Shown here in pieces: positions 1-9,222 of a stretch of DNA of 64,000 nt (positions are counted from its first letter, which is position 1; each line of letters starts with the position of its first letter). Under the pieces are notes generated by a model that made no database searches, was not told where the DNA came from, and saw nothing but the letters and a program-made list of their open reading frames with translations. Origin of the DNA: DAITMV01 sp046318595 (GTDB taxonomy: Bacteria; Pseudomonadota; Gammaproteobacteria; Burkholderiales; Burkholderiaceae_B). The translations under genes were made by a program, and so were the position numbers. Location: the NCBI GenBank assembly GCA_046318595.1, contig JBKCTV010000015.1:62001-126000 (forward strand), written 5' to 3'.

Positions 1-2
1 AT

Positions 3-611
3 AAGGCGGGGCAATCCCAGCCCTTGGAATACTTGAATAAAGCCTATAAAGCTCTGCAACAACGGCAATGGGAACCGGCAACGACGGCTTATCAGCAGGC
101 TTTGAAAGAGGACAGTCGCAATGCCGACGCCTGGCTGGGGCTGGCCCACATTGCACAGGCTCAGGGTAAGCCCGATTTGGCCAAACAGCATCTGAGCAAA
201 GCCCTGCTATACAACCCTGGCGACTCTGCCATTCAGGCAATCGCGATGCAATTGCATCAGGCCGAGCCGACTCAGATCGAGGCCAAGTTGCTAGCGTTAT
301 CGGTTAGTGAGTCCGACAAAGCAGGCTGGCACGCGGCACTGGGCCAGTTTTACGCGCAGCAGCAACGCTGGAACGATGCTCAGCTCGCGTTTTTCAACGC
401 CTTGAGCAGGTCTCCAGACACCGCCGAATATGCCTACAACCTGGCCATCAGCCTCGAACACATTCAGCAAGCGCGTGCCGCCCTACGCTACTATGCGCAA
501 GCAGTCGAGCTGGCGCGCACCCAGCCCAGGCAAAACATCGGTTTCGACCTGCAGTCGGCCGAACGGCGGATCGCGCAGCTGTCCACCACGAACGGAGACA
601 CGGAACCATGA
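3..611 (+). CDS. TPR protein, MshN-like, 5' end outside window
   Basis: The reading frame is open to the left edge of the window, so only the C-terminal ~200 residues are seen; the TTG at 24 is probably internal. The visible part is helical and carries tetratricopeptide-type repeats (A-W-L-G-L-A-H-I-A-Q near the start, then A-Y-N-L-A-I-S-L-E further on), ending in a polar tail. Its stop codon overlaps the ATG of the assembly ATPase (ATGA, 608-611), so the two are translationally coupled. In MSHA pilus loci a TPR protein, MshN, sits immediately upstream of MshE and MshG, which is the arrangement here. A role as a periplasmic or membrane-linked scaffold of the pilus machine is inferred from position. 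Its N-terminal anchor, if any, lies outside the window. Confidence 0.75.
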   Translation, partial: KAGQSQPLEYLNKAYKALQQRQWEPATTAYQQALKEDSRNADAWLGLAHIAQAQGKPDLAKQHLSKALLYNPGDSAIQAIAMQLHQAEPTQIEAKLLALSVSESDKAGWHAALGQFYAQQQRWNDAQLAFFNALSRSPDTAEYAYNLAISLEHIQQARAALRYYAQAVELARTQPRQNIGFDLQSAERRIAQLSTTNGDTEP

Positions 612-2302
612 GCAAATCTATTCCGTTTGGCGAACTGCTGATTTCACGCGGCCTCTTGACGCCCGATCAATTACGCATCGCGTTGCTGGAGCAGAGCCGG
701 CAAAACAAACGGCTCGGCGAAACGCTGGTTTCGCTGGGCTTCATCAACAACAGCATGATGAGAGAAGCGCTGGCGGACAACCTGGCGCATCAATCCATCG
801 ACCTGAATCGCGTCACGCCCGACCCGAGCGTCCTGGCCCTAATTCCAAAGGACTTCGCGGCAAAACATCAGATATTTCCGGTCGCTTACAAGCGCGATGA
901 AAACCGACTGATCATCGCCATGGCCAACCCGAACAATTTATTCGTGTTGGACCAGGTTCGTTTTTTGCTGGGGCATTCGACGACCTGCGAAGCCCTGCTG
1001 GCGCCCGAAGGCGAAATCCGCAGCGCCATCGAAAAATCGTATGGCCATGAGCTGTCGATCGACGGCATTCTGGAAGAACTAGACAACTACGAAATCAAAA
1101 ACACTAACTTGAATGTGGGCTCGGACGAGTATGAACAGCCGATGGCGCGACTCATCAATTCGCTGTTGAGCGATGGCGTCTATCGCCGTGCCTCAGACAT
1201 TCACCTCGAGCCCGAAGAGTCTTTCGTTCGCATCCGTTATCGGACCGACGGCGTGCTGCGGCAAGTGCGCATCATCCACAAAAAGTATTGGGCGGCGATG
1301 GTCGTGCGCTTGAAGGTGATCAGCGGGATGAACATCGCCGAATCGCGGGCACCACAGGATGGTCACATTTCTCTCGATATTTTCGGTCGCCCGATCGATT
1401 TCCGCGTTGCCGCGCAGCCGACCATCCACGGCGAAAACTTCGTCTTGAGGATCCTCGATCGGCAGCGTTCGATCGTCCCGCTCGACAAGCTCGACCTGAC
1501 CACGGATGCGCTCTACAACATCAACCTGATGCTTGCCAGGCCCGAAGGTATTTTTCTGATCACCGGGCCGACCGGCAGCGGCAAAACCACGACTTTGTAT
1601 TCGATACTAAGCAGCGTCAATACCGAACGGGTAAACATCATGACCCTCGAGGACCCCGTGGAATATCCAGTGGGACTCATGCGCCAAAGCTCGTTGTCCG
1701 ACGGCCTGAAAATGGACTTTGCCAGCGGCATCCGTTCCATCTTGCGACAGGACCCCGATATCATCCTGGTCGGCGAAATCCGCGACAAAGAAACGGCGCA
1801 GATGGCCTTCCGTGCCGCGATGACCGGTCACCAGGTGTTCTCGACGCTGCACACCAACAGCGCGATCGGCGCGGTGGCGCGGCTGCTCGATATCGGCATT
1901 CTGCCCGACATCATCGCCAGCAATGTCATCGGTGTGCTCGCGCAGCGGCTGTTGCGAAAACTCTGTCCGCATTGCAAGGCCAAAAAACAAGTCACTACCC
2001 TCGAGAAAAAGCTTTTGGGCCTCGAAGAGACTGCCGAGGAGCTGCTGATTTATGAGGAAAAGGGCTGCGAGCTGTGCGACTATGTCGGCTTCAAGGGTCG
2101 GCTATCCATTCTCGAACAACTGCGATTCACCCCCGAGATCGAGGAAAGCGTGGCCAGCAACGTCAGCGCTCAGCAATTAATGCGCGTCGCCCGCAGTCAG
2201 AACTTCAAAACCCTGGCCGACGATGCGATTCGGCTCGTGAAAGCTGGCGCGACTAGCCTAAACGAAATCAGCCGCGTTGTGAACTTGACGGGCAACTTGT
2301 AG
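608..2302 (+). CDS. mshE: Pilus/T2SS assembly ATPase (GspE/PilB/MshE family)
   Basis: A 564-residue hexameric secretion-type ATPase that powers pilin polymerisation at the inner membrane. Residues ~6-58 form an MshEN-like region with two 24-residue motifs; in MshE this region binds cyclic di-GMP. Here the first motif begins P-F-G instead of R-L-G and the second ends in N58 instead of Q. Walker A GPTGSGKT lies at residues 320-327, followed by the Walker B region ILVGEIRD (~385-393) and the HTNSA box. A tetracysteine zinc module (CPHC at ~452, CELC at ~487) is present. Length and domain order are normal for the family. It is coupled to the TPR gene upstream and 13 bp from the platform gene downstream. 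The symbol is by resemblance to MSHA loci; PilB or GspE remain possible names. Confidence 0.9.
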   Translation: MSKSIPFGELLISRGLLTPDQLRIALLEQSRQNKRLGETLVSLGFINNSMMREALADNLAHQSIDLNRVTPDPSVLALIPKDFAAKHQIFPVAYKRDENRLIIAMANPNNLFVLDQVRFLLGHSTTCEALLAPEGEIRSAIEKSYGHELSIDGILEELDNYEIKNTNLNVGSDEYEQPMARLINSLLSDGVYRRASDIHLEPEESFVRIRYRTDGVLRQVRIIHKKYWAAMVVRLKVISGMNIAESRAPQDGHISLDIFGRPIDFRVAAQPTIHGENFVLRILDRQRSIVPLDKLDLTTDALYNINLMLARPEGIFLITGPTGSGKTTTLYSILSSVNTERVNIMTLEDPVEYPVGLMRQSSLSDGLKMDFASGIRSILRQDPDIILVGEIRDKETAQMAFRAAMTGHQVFSTLHTNSAIGAVARLLDIGILPDIIASNVIGVLAQRLLRKLCPHCKAKKQVTTLEKKLLGLEETAEELLIYEEKGCELCDYVGFKGRLSILEQLRFTPEIEESVASNVSAQQLMRVARSQNFKTLADDAIRLVKAGATSLNEISRVVNLTGNL

Positions 2303-2315
2303 CCTGCGTCTGACC

Positions 2316-3512
2316 ATGTCACGTTACGCCTACAAAGCTCTTAACAAATCAGCTATCGCGGTGCCCGGCGAAGCTGGTGCGCAAAGCCTTGCCGATTTAG
2401 AGAACAAACTCGCAGCGCAAGGGCTCGAGCTGCTGCACGCACGGCCAATCGACGACGAAAGCAGCGGCAATAAAAAGCTGACCAGGCAGGAACTGATCAC
2501 TTTTTGCTTCAATCTCGAACAGTTGATCCAGGCCGGTATTTCGATTCATGAGGGGCTGACCGATTTCCAGGAAAGTCTACAACGCGGCAATTTGAAAAAC
2601 CTGATATTCGAACTGGTGCAAAGCATCGAAGGCGGCAAAAATTTGTCGCAGGCGCTGCGCGAGCACCCGCAAAATTTCTCGATCGTTTTTTTGAGCATGG
2701 TCGAAGCGGGCGAAGAAAGCGGCGCGCTGGGCGAGACATTTTCAGAGCTTACTAAAATGCAGAAGTGGGAAGACGAGCTGATCAGCAGCACCCGCAAACT
2801 ATTGACGTACCCAGCCATTTCTTTCGCCCTGGTGTCGGGCGCAATCATTTTTTTGCTGGTCTGGCTGGTGCCGCAGCTCGCCGGTTTCATCATCGACATG
2901 GGAGGCAAGCTGCCCATGCAAACTAAAATACTCATGGCTTTGTCCAGCGCCATCATCAATTATTGGCATTTGATATTGATTACACCGGCTGTTCTGGTCG
3001 GAAGCGTCGTGCTGGCTGCGAAAAAAAACGAGCGAGTGCAATATGCGCTGCATCGCCTGGTGCTGCGCACACCAGCCATCGGGCCACTATATATCAAGCT
3101 CGTGCTGGCGCGCTTTTCGGGCACTTTCGCGCTGATGTTTTCCGCTGGTGTTCCACTGCTCAGAACACTCCGAACCTGCATTGGCGTAACCAGCAACAAA
3201 ATCATGCAGAACGCGTTTTGGCAAAGCCTGGAAAACATCGAAAACGGCCAATCAATTTCACAAGGCTTCGTTGCCACTGGCTTTTTTCCGCCGCTGGTGA
3301 TCCGCATGCTACACACCGGCGAAAAAACCGGCGACCTCAGCAAATCGCTACGCAATATCACCTATTTTTACGACCGTGAGGTCAAGGACACAATCGATAA
3401 GCTGCAGGCTTTAATCGGCCCGACGATCACGGTGGTTTTGGCGGCTTTCATCATATTGATCTTGAGCTCTCTGCTAGGCCCGCTGTTCAATTTATTGAGC
3501 ACCATCAAATGA
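2316..3512 (+). CDS. mshG: Inner-membrane platform protein (GspF/PilC/MshG family)
   Basis: A 398-residue polytopic protein with the two-lobed GspF architecture. A short N-terminal region resembling the family start (S-R-Y-A-Y-K-A) is followed by a cytoplasmic helical domain and a membrane segment around A-I-I-F-L-L-V-W-L-V-P. A second helical domain follows, with the typical G-V-P-L-L-R-T-L pattern, and the protein ends in a hydrophobic segment. It forms the membrane platform on which the ATPase acts to extrude pilin. The stop overlaps the next ATG (ATGA, 3509-3512), so it belongs to a tightly packed operon with the ATPase upstream and the GspL/PilM-like protein downstream. Confidence 0.9.
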   Translation: MSRYAYKALNKSAIAVPGEAGAQSLADLENKLAAQGLELLHARPIDDESSGNKKLTRQELITFCFNLEQLIQAGISIHEGLTDFQESLQRGNLKNLIFELVQSIEGGKNLSQALREHPQNFSIVFLSMVEAGEESGALGETFSELTKMQKWEDELISSTRKLLTYPAISFALVSGAIIFLLVWLVPQLAGFIIDMGGKLPMQTKILMALSSAIINYWHLILITPAVLVGSVVLAAKKNERVQYALHRLVLRTPAIGPLYIKLVLARFSGTFALMFSAGVPLLRTLRTCIGVTSNKIMQNAFWQSLENIENGQSISQGFVATGFFPPLVIRMLHTGEKTGDLSKSLRNITYFYDREVKDTIDKLQALIGPTITVVLAAFIILILSSLLGPLFNLLSTIK

Positions 3513-5083
3513 ATTTTTACAATGTCCTTTATCTTGGGCAGGATGCGCTGCTATACAGGCCCGGCAAACCGGTCATGGCGTGCAGCAGCATCGATCCGCT
3601 ACTTGACGACTGGCTGGCACCGCTCGCGAAAGACCGCAAGTCGTTGCTGATCGTTCTCGACAGTTTCGACCTCGACTTCCGTGTCGAGTCGCTTCCTAAC
3701 TTAGGGCACCACGATCTTCGAAAAACGCTCGATCGCAAGAAACAGGGCATTTTCCGGCGCACCGTGATGACCGGTCACTATTGCATCGGTGAAGACGCGC
3801 AGCAGCCGATGCGCAAACGATGGGCACTCCATGGCCTTAGCGGCATCAAACCGTTGCAGGATATGCTGCAGCGGCTGACAGCTTACGGGATTGCGATAGC
3901 AGGTGTCGTGAACGCACCATTGACGCTCGCACAGTGGATCGCCGCTCAAGGCTATCCAGCCGACCAGGAACCAGCTTCGATCGAGCTGCACCTCTTCATG
4001 ACCCGGCCGAACACCTGCCGGTTTTTGCTGATGCAAAACGGTCAGTTGGTATTTACACGGGTCGCCACCAACCTCCCGGAGGACGCGGACGCGCAGAACG
4101 ACGCGCTGCACAGCGAGATCGCGCGGGTTCGCAGTTACGCTCTGTCGCAAAAAATGGCTACGGTCAATCGCCCACTGCTGTCGATCTATCGATACCTTCC
4201 CGTCGGAGCGATCGTCCCCGCTGCGGAGTCGGATGCGACCGACATACATATCCGCCGCTTTCACCCCGCCAAGGATCAGCCTGACGATCTGCCCGCTCTC
4301 CCACTCTTCATGATGCATTGGCTGGCGGGCCGATACCGAGTCAAACACGACTACACCACCATAACGGACCGACTGTTGCATATTGCCCGACGCGTGCGCC
4401 TGGCAATATATGGAACAGCCGCATCGGTGTTGGTGGTTTTTGCCGTGCTGTTGCAGACATGGGCGGGGGAAACCGAGCAAGCAGCGCGGCGTTTTCAACA
4501 ATGGACGCAAAAAAATGCCGAACTGAACCTTAGTTTACAGACACTGCTCGCACAGCAGGGCCTGACCGACGCCGACGCGACCACACTAACGGATCAAATC
4601 AGTTTTTATCAGCAAATGCGTAGCATGGAGAATCGCCACTGGGATGTTTTTCAACGACTCAGCCGCATCCTCGACCGTGCACCGCAATTCACACTGGCGG
4701 CACTCTCCTGGACGACCGACGACGACTACAAGATGCCAGGCGCAACTCCTGTTGCTGCCAGCCCCGGGCCCTCCGCGACACAATCCGCCATCAATGCCGC
4801 GACCGGTGTGCCCGCCCCCCTCGTTTCCCGCCAGAGAATTTATTTCGAGGCAAATTTACAAACCCAGCCGACCATGCGTGAAAGCTACAACCAAGTGCTT
4901 GCGCTGCTGAACGATTTGAAAAATAACGGCGGCCGGATCGATGTCGTGCAATGGCCACTGGATTTTCGGAACGATCAATCCGTGCAGTCGACCATCCGCA
5001 AAATCAAAACCGACACTTCGGCCGATGATGCGGTTCCTGAGCCCCCTAAAGCGCTGGCGGTGGAGTGGACATGGACCCACTGA
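3509..5083 (+). CDS. GspL/PilM-like assembly protein with TM and coiled coil
   Basis: A 524-residue protein. The first ~290 residues look like the cytoplasmic actin-like domain of PilM/GspL/MshI proteins. One hydrophobic segment follows (about residues 300-318, Y-G-T-A-A-S-V-L-V-V-F), then a heptad-rich, probably periplasmic region (~320-400) and a tail with a proline/alanine-rich stretch. The architecture resembles GspL, or a fused PilM–PilN, recruiting the ATPase to the membrane. Sequence similarity to any one family is weak, so the call rests on architecture and position between the GspF-like and PilO-like genes. The start is fixed by ATGA overlap with the upstream stop. Confidence 0.65.
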   Translation: MNFYNVLYLGQDALLYRPGKPVMACSSIDPLLDDWLAPLAKDRKSLLIVLDSFDLDFRVESLPNLGHHDLRKTLDRKKQGIFRRTVMTGHYCIGEDAQQPMRKRWALHGLSGIKPLQDMLQRLTAYGIAIAGVVNAPLTLAQWIAAQGYPADQEPASIELHLFMTRPNTCRFLLMQNGQLVFTRVATNLPEDADAQNDALHSEIARVRSYALSQKMATVNRPLLSIYRYLPVGAIVPAAESDATDIHIRRFHPAKDQPDDLPALPLFMMHWLAGRYRVKHDYTTITDRLLHIARRVRLAIYGTAASVLVVFAVLLQTWAGETEQAARRFQQWTQKNAELNLSLQTLLAQQGLTDADATTLTDQISFYQQMRSMENRHWDVFQRLSRILDRAPQFTLAALSWTTDDDYKMPGATPVAASPGPSATQSAINAATGVPAPLVSRQRIYFEANLQTQPTMRESYNQVLALLNDLKNNGGRIDVVQWPLDFRNDQSVQSTIRKIKTDTSADDAVPEPPKALAVEWTWTH

Positions 5084-5766
5084 TCTGGCGACCGCTGGCC
5101 AAAACCTTATTTTTACCAAGCATCGTCGGCTTGGCAACACTGGTCGGACTGCCCCTGATCGCTTACAATTTTGCTCAGAAACTGCAGGACACGACACGCC
5201 GGACAGCCGAGCAACAGCAAGCCTGGCAGGCGACCCAAGCGAAACTGCTCGACGCCACTACCCTACTGAGCGACTATCAAAAATTTCGCCGGCTGAAAGT
5301 CAGAGGCGAAGAAAACCGTCTAGACTTGGCCGAGGGCCTGGACAATCTCAAAACGCGCTTGCGCATCCCCGTGCTGCAATACCGCCTCGCACCGCAAAAA
5401 ACCAGTTGGGAGAAAAACCGCGCTTTCGAAACTCTCGGCGTGCGCGGCAGTTTATTGCATCTTGACATGACGTTCAGGCATGACGTCGATCTGCTCATTT
5501 TTCTGCAAGCCATGCAAGAGCCGACGCTGCGCCCCTGGAACGGCCATATGCAAAATATCGGTTGCCAGGCCTCGCGGGTTGACCAGCTTGCCAAACCAGA
5601 AAAACCGGTCGTTAGTCCAACCGGTACGACCTCGACCAAGACCGCCACCCAACCCGCCGTCGAGCAAACGCCTTTCAAGCTGAACGTTAGTTGCGACTAC
5701 TGGCTCTATACCATGCCTGAAAAAGCACCATCGATGGCCGGGGACAAACCCAAGGAGGTGTCATGA
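5065..5766 (+). CDS. PilO/MshJ-like bitopic membrane protein
   Basis: About 231-233 residues. A GTG at 5065 and an ATG at 5071 are both possible starts, and either overlaps the preceding gene. One TM segment lies near residues 16-37 (L-P-S-I-V-G-L-A-T-L-V-G-L-P-L), followed by a coiled coil (~38-75) and a globular periplasmic domain ending in a Pro/Thr/Lys-rich linker. This is the plan of PilO/GspM/MshJ proteins, which dimerise with PilN-type partners to link the inner-membrane platform to the outer parts. The assignment is by architecture and operon position; no decisive motif is visible. Confidence 0.6.
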   Translation: MDMDPLIWRPLAKTLFLPSIVGLATLVGLPLIAYNFAQKLQDTTRRTAEQQQAWQATQAKLLDATTLLSDYQKFRRLKVRGEENRLDLAEGLDNLKTRLRIPVLQYRLAPQKTSWEKNRAFETLGVRGSLLHLDMTFRHDVDLLIFLQAMQEPTLRPWNGHMQNIGCQASRVDQLAKPEKPVVSPTGTTSTKTATQPAVEQTPFKLNVSCDYWLYTMPEKAPSMAGDKPKEVS

Positions 5767-6185
5767 TGCATACGATCCGCTTCGCCGCACTGATGTGTCT
5801 AGGGATATCCGGCGTCACGCAGGCGCAGACCGATCTGCTAGGTAGATTGTTTTTCACGCAGGCCGAGCGGTCCGTGCTTGAGACCTGGCGACCAACGGAC
5901 GGTACCAGTCCTGACGCCAGCCCAGAGCCTGCACTGATGCGATTGCAGGGAACAGTCCAAAGTTCTTCGAAACAAGCGTGGGTGATCGGCAAAGCCGACG
6001 GTGATGCAACGCCACCGACCACTGTGCAAATCGGTACCGGTCAAGCCGTGGTGCGCACTCGAACCGGCAGCAAGTCGCTAAAAGTCGGCGAGACCATCGA
6101 TTTGCACTCCGGTCAGGTCACGAACCCGCTCAGCCATAAAAACGGCACCATAAAAACCATGCCGGCGCCACATTCCCATCGATGA
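5763..6185 (+). CDS. Small exported protein, MshK/PilP-like position
   Basis: A 140-residue protein with a Sec-type signal peptide (M-M-H-T-I-R-F-A-A-L-M...; likely cut after A-Q-A). The mature start reads G-R-L-F-F-T-Q-A-E-R, a phrase I recognise from small exported proteins of beta-proteobacterial pilus/secretion loci. The rest contains a beta-rich region resembling the small periplasmic PilP/GspC/MshK components (V-G-E-T-I-D-L near the C-terminus). It overlaps both neighbours by ATGA-type junctions. A role linking the inner-membrane complex to the secretin is inferred from context. No secretin gene lies in the window. Confidence 0.5.
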   Translation: MMHTIRFAALMCLGISGVTQAQTDLLGRLFFTQAERSVLETWRPTDGTSPDASPEPALMRLQGTVQSSSKQAWVIGKADGDATPPTTVQIGTGQAVVRTRTGSKSLKVGETIDLHSGQVTNPLSHKNGTIKTMPAPHSHR

Positions 6186-7723
6186 AGCCTTTTTTACCCG
6201 ACCGCCCCAGCGGCTTACGGCAGGCACGCGGTTTTGCCTTGCCCTTGGTCGTGGTGGCTCTCATGACGACGGCTATCACGGTTTTTCTGGTCAGTTTCTC
6301 TCAACAGCGCCAACTCGCGCAACGACGCGGCAATACCCAGCAGGCACTTGCAGACGCCAAAACAGCACTGCTAGGCAATGCTTTCGACCGCTTGCCGCTG
6401 ACCAGCCTCGGTTGGGGCCCCGCAGATAACGATTTCGGCAGCCTGCCCTGTCCCGACACCGACAACAATCCAGCCAACGATACCGAAACCGATGCCGATT
6501 GCGGCAGTCCCGATGGCAGCAGCGGTGCGGCTTTGCGGCTGGGCCGTTTGCCACTCGCGGTGTCCGGCCTGCAAACCACTGCCAATCCGGGCGAGCCTGC
6601 ACTCTGGTATGCGGTTTCGAACAATTTCAAGCGTCGGCGTTCGATCACAGGTCTGGGCGAAGCGAATCCTTATGCCAATATGCTCAATTCAGAGACGCCA
6701 GCCAGCCTGCGGCTGTTGAATCCCGATGGCAGCGTCAACCGGCAGGACGTGGCGGCGGTGCTGCTCGCGCCGGGTCGGCCGCTGACCCGATCGGACGGAA
6801 TCGTACAGTCAGCCGTCGATGAAGGCGCGCCCTGTGCCGGACGCAACAGTGGCGCCGCCTGTCAGGGAAGCAACTTTTTAGATCTGCAGGCAGGCATCGA
6901 CAACGCAGCCATGGGCAGCGAGTCGCTGGCGACGACCAAGGATTTCATCTCTGCACCGTACGAGGTGACAGCAGCTTCGTATTCCAACGATCAATTGCTA
7001 ACAATCACGGTCGCCGAATGGCGTCACGCCGCTGAAACGCGCTTGGCCAGAATGCTAGCGCGCTGCTATGTGAGCAACGCCGTTACGCTCCCGGCCCCGC
7101 CAGGAGGGCAGCCATACGCCGTGCCGACCGCCAACAGTGCACAGCATGCCAATTGGACAGAAGTAAGCGGTCAACGCATCGGCCGCATTCCCAACTTCGA
7201 CCGAAGCGGCACCAATCCCTACTGGCGCAGTGCACTCGACCCCAAGGTCTGCAATACGAATGCGCTCAACAGCACCAACTATCAGACACACTTTTGGCCC
7301 AACTGGCGCGGCAATACGTTTTTGGCAACAGCTCAGGCCCTCTACCTGAATAACAACAATTGGCTGAGCATCGTCGATGAACAAAGCAAGGTCAAAGTCG
7401 ACCAGGTAGCGATGGTTGTGATTTTCAGCGGCCCTGTTTTAAAGGGTGCGCAACAGCGAACGACTGCCACGCAACGTGGCGCGATGAGCAATTTTCTCGA
7501 AAGTGCTGCAGAGTCAGGCGCGACACCCGTCGCCACGGGCACAGCAACGCCCGAGCAAATCCGCTGGGTAGCGCCGGCGCAACGCGCCGCCATTCCGTTT
7601 AACGACCGGATCTGCTACATCACGGCAAATATGTGGCAAGATTCAGCGCAGCGCCAGGCCTGTCAAAGCAGCGGCGCCATACTTCCCGAGCAATGCGGAA
7701 GGGCTGTGCAATGTCTCGATTAA
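6182..7723 (+). CDS. Large pilin-like protein, GspK/PilX-like
   Basis: 513 residues. The N-terminus carries a basic leader ending R-G followed by F-A-L-P-L-V-V-V-A-L and a single long hydrophobic helix, as in class III prepilins. The glutamate at mature position +5 found in major pilins is missing (L instead), as in GspK-type minor pseudopilins. The large periplasmic domain contains phrases such as G-S-L-P-C-P-D and G-R-L-P-L that also occur in the neighbouring pilin-like gene, plus several cysteines. It probably acts as a tip or initiator subunit. It overlaps the upstream gene by ATGA and the downstream gene by 13 bp. Function beyond pilin-like is inference. Confidence 0.6.
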   Translation: MKPFLPDRPSGLRQARGFALPLVVVALMTTAITVFLVSFSQQRQLAQRRGNTQQALADAKTALLGNAFDRLPLTSLGWGPADNDFGSLPCPDTDNNPANDTETDADCGSPDGSSGAALRLGRLPLAVSGLQTTANPGEPALWYAVSNNFKRRRSITGLGEANPYANMLNSETPASLRLLNPDGSVNRQDVAAVLLAPGRPLTRSDGIVQSAVDEGAPCAGRNSGAACQGSNFLDLQAGIDNAAMGSESLATTKDFISAPYEVTAASYSNDQLLTITVAEWRHAAETRLARMLARCYVSNAVTLPAPPGGQPYAVPTANSAQHANWTEVSGQRIGRIPNFDRSGTNPYWRSALDPKVCNTNALNSTNYQTHFWPNWRGNTFLATAQALYLNNNNWLSIVDEQSKVKVDQVAMVVIFSGPVLKGAQQRTTATQRGAMSNFLESAAESGATPVATGTATPEQIRWVAPAQRAAIPFNDRICYITANMWQDSAQRQACQSSGAILPEQCGRAVQCLD

Positions 7724-8415
7724 AATCTGCACCGACCAGGCTGCAAGCAGGCTTCTCGCTGGTCGAAATCTCTTTTGTAATGGTCATTATCGGGCTGCTC
7801 ATGGGAATATTCATTGGCCCGTTGCAGAGTCAATCTGAAAACCAGAAACGGGCCGAGACCCGACGCTTGCTGCAGGAGGCGCAGGAGGCCCTGATCGGTT
7901 TCGCCGCCAGCAACAATGGCCGCCTGCCACGTCCAGCAGCCGATGTGAATGGTGTAGAACGGGCTGGCAACTGCTCGGCAACCGACTGTTATGGCTTTCT
8001 TCCGTGGGCGACGCTCGGCATCACCGGCACCGATGGGTTTTCTTATGTGCTGCGCTACAAGGTATATAGCGACTTTGCGAACACCAGCGTCAAATACCTG
8101 AATACGCCAACGCTACGCATCAGCACCGCGCCAGCGGCGGCGGCCAACATCGACAACGCGGCTTTCGTGCTGATCGCCACAGCCAAACGCAATGGCGGCA
8201 TCAGCAAGAACTCCACACCCAGCAGCGATGCCTGCACACCAAATGCCGATGAACAGGCCAACCTCACGGGGGACAACGCTCAATCCGCATTTAGTCATAA
8301 TCTCCAGGACGACACCAATCTGGCTGGGGGCTGTTTCGACGATATAGTGACTTGGGTTGCGAATGCGACGCTCTACAGTCGCCTGGCCACGCAAGGAATT
8401 TTTTTGAATAATTAA
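7711..8415 (+). CDS. Minor prepilin with type IV prepilin signal
   Basis: 234 residues. I place the start at ATG 7711 because a GGAAGGG ribosome-binding sequence lies 7 bases upstream; the in-frame ATG 7693 and the longer frame from 7633 have no such support. The N-terminus shows a prepilin peptidase site, A-G/F-S-L-V-E (G14/F15), with Glu at mature +5 followed by a hydrophobic helix. The mature domain has Q-E-A-L-I-G-F-A-A-S-N-N-G-R-L-P and L-P-W-A-T-L-G, a pattern shared by a family of large minor pilins. It probably primes or modifies the pilus made from the three pilins downstream. Confidence 0.75.
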   Translation: MSRLKSAPTRLQAGFSLVEISFVMVIIGLLMGIFIGPLQSQSENQKRAETRRLLQEAQEALIGFAASNNGRLPRPAADVNGVERAGNCSATDCYGFLPWATLGITGTDGFSYVLRYKVYSDFANTSVKYLNTPTLRISTAPAAAANIDNAAFVLIATAKRNGGISKNSTPSSDACTPNADEQANLTGDNAQSAFSHNLQDDTNLAGGCFDDIVTWVANATLYSRLATQGIFLNN

Positions 8416-8430
8416 TAATGGACGGCCATT

Positions 8431-9210
8431 TTGCATATTTCTTTTTTAGCTGCTGAAAAATCCTTGCTCCTGCTAATCTGGCTCGAGTTTCGTCGCAGCA
8501 GGCTATTGTGGATCTATGGTTTTGCCATGTTGACAACTGTCGGCGCGGCAATTTTTGTTTACGGCGTCAGCCTGAGCGGCGCTTTACACAACGCCACGGT
8601 GATGTTGGCACAGGTCCTGCGCGTCGGGCTCGTGGCCCTGCTTTGCACTTATGTGTTGTCCAGCCTGACACGGCGCCAGCACAGCCAGCTGATTCATCAG
8701 CAGTTGGCGCTGCCAATCAGTCAGCACCGTTGGCTACTGACGCATTTTCTGGCTTATGGCACGCTCGCTTTATTAAGTGCATTTTTATGGGGCTTGCCAG
8801 TGCTGTTATCGACGCCCGGCTGGCATGCCTGCAACTGGCTGATTGCACTGATGTGTGAGGCTGTGTTGATGTCCCTGGCCGCAGTCGTTTTTGGGCTGGG
8901 CTCGGCACATTTGACCGGGGCATGGCTCGGTCTGTCTTTGCTCTATCTTTTTGCGAGAATCTGGCCGACTGTTTTCATGCTGGCGCAGAATCCTTATATT
9001 CCCGGGGCTCACGATGCGGTCTGGGCGCAACTAATCCACCTGTTGGGTTGGCTGGCTCCCCGCTTCGATCTATTTGCAACCAGCGACTGGCTCACTACAC
9101 TGCATGTTCGAAAACCAAGTCTCTGGTGGCCGCTGAGTCAGACGCTGGTTTACGCTCCCCTCCTTTTTCTGGTGGGCCTGCTCGATATGAAAAGAAAAGA
9201 ATGGCCTTGA
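8431..9210 (+). CDS. Polytopic membrane protein, ABC-2 permease-like
   Basis: About 259 residues, almost entirely hydrophobic, with roughly six membrane segments and a cytoplasmic loop S-S-L-T-R-R-Q-H-S-Q. The general look is that of ABC-2/CcmB-type permeases, but no ATP-binding partner is encoded nearby. A stop at 8413-8415 limits the start to the TTG at 8431 or a later codon such as the TTG near 8461; neither has a clear ribosome-binding site. It sits inside the pilus operon between minor and major pilins, which is unusual for MSHA or T2SS loci as I know them. Function is unknown; export or anchoring of a pilus component is a guess. Confidence 0.45.
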   Translation: MHISFLAAEKSLLLLIWLEFRRSRLLWIYGFAMLTTVGAAIFVYGVSLSGALHNATVMLAQVLRVGLVALLCTYVLSSLTRRQHSQLIHQQLALPISQHRWLLTHFLAYGTLALLSAFLWGLPVLLSTPGWHACNWLIALMCEAVLMSLAAVVFGLGSAHLTGAWLGLSLLYLFARIWPTVFMLAQNPYIPGAHDAVWAQLIHLLGWLAPRFDLFATSDWLTTLHVRKPSLWWPLSQTLVYAPLLFLVGLLDMKRKEWP

Positions 9211-9222
9211 AAGAAGCGCGTG

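Noticed and set aside
1288..2055. 255-aa plus-strand frame inside the MshE-like gene
   Set aside because: It is in another frame of the ATPase gene and very rich in R, P and H; no motifs.
3701..4510. Long open frame (269 aa) on the minus strand within the GspL/PilM-like gene
   Set aside because: It is antisense to a well-placed operon gene, has no family resemblance, and its composition (many R, Q, H) is that of a shadow frame.
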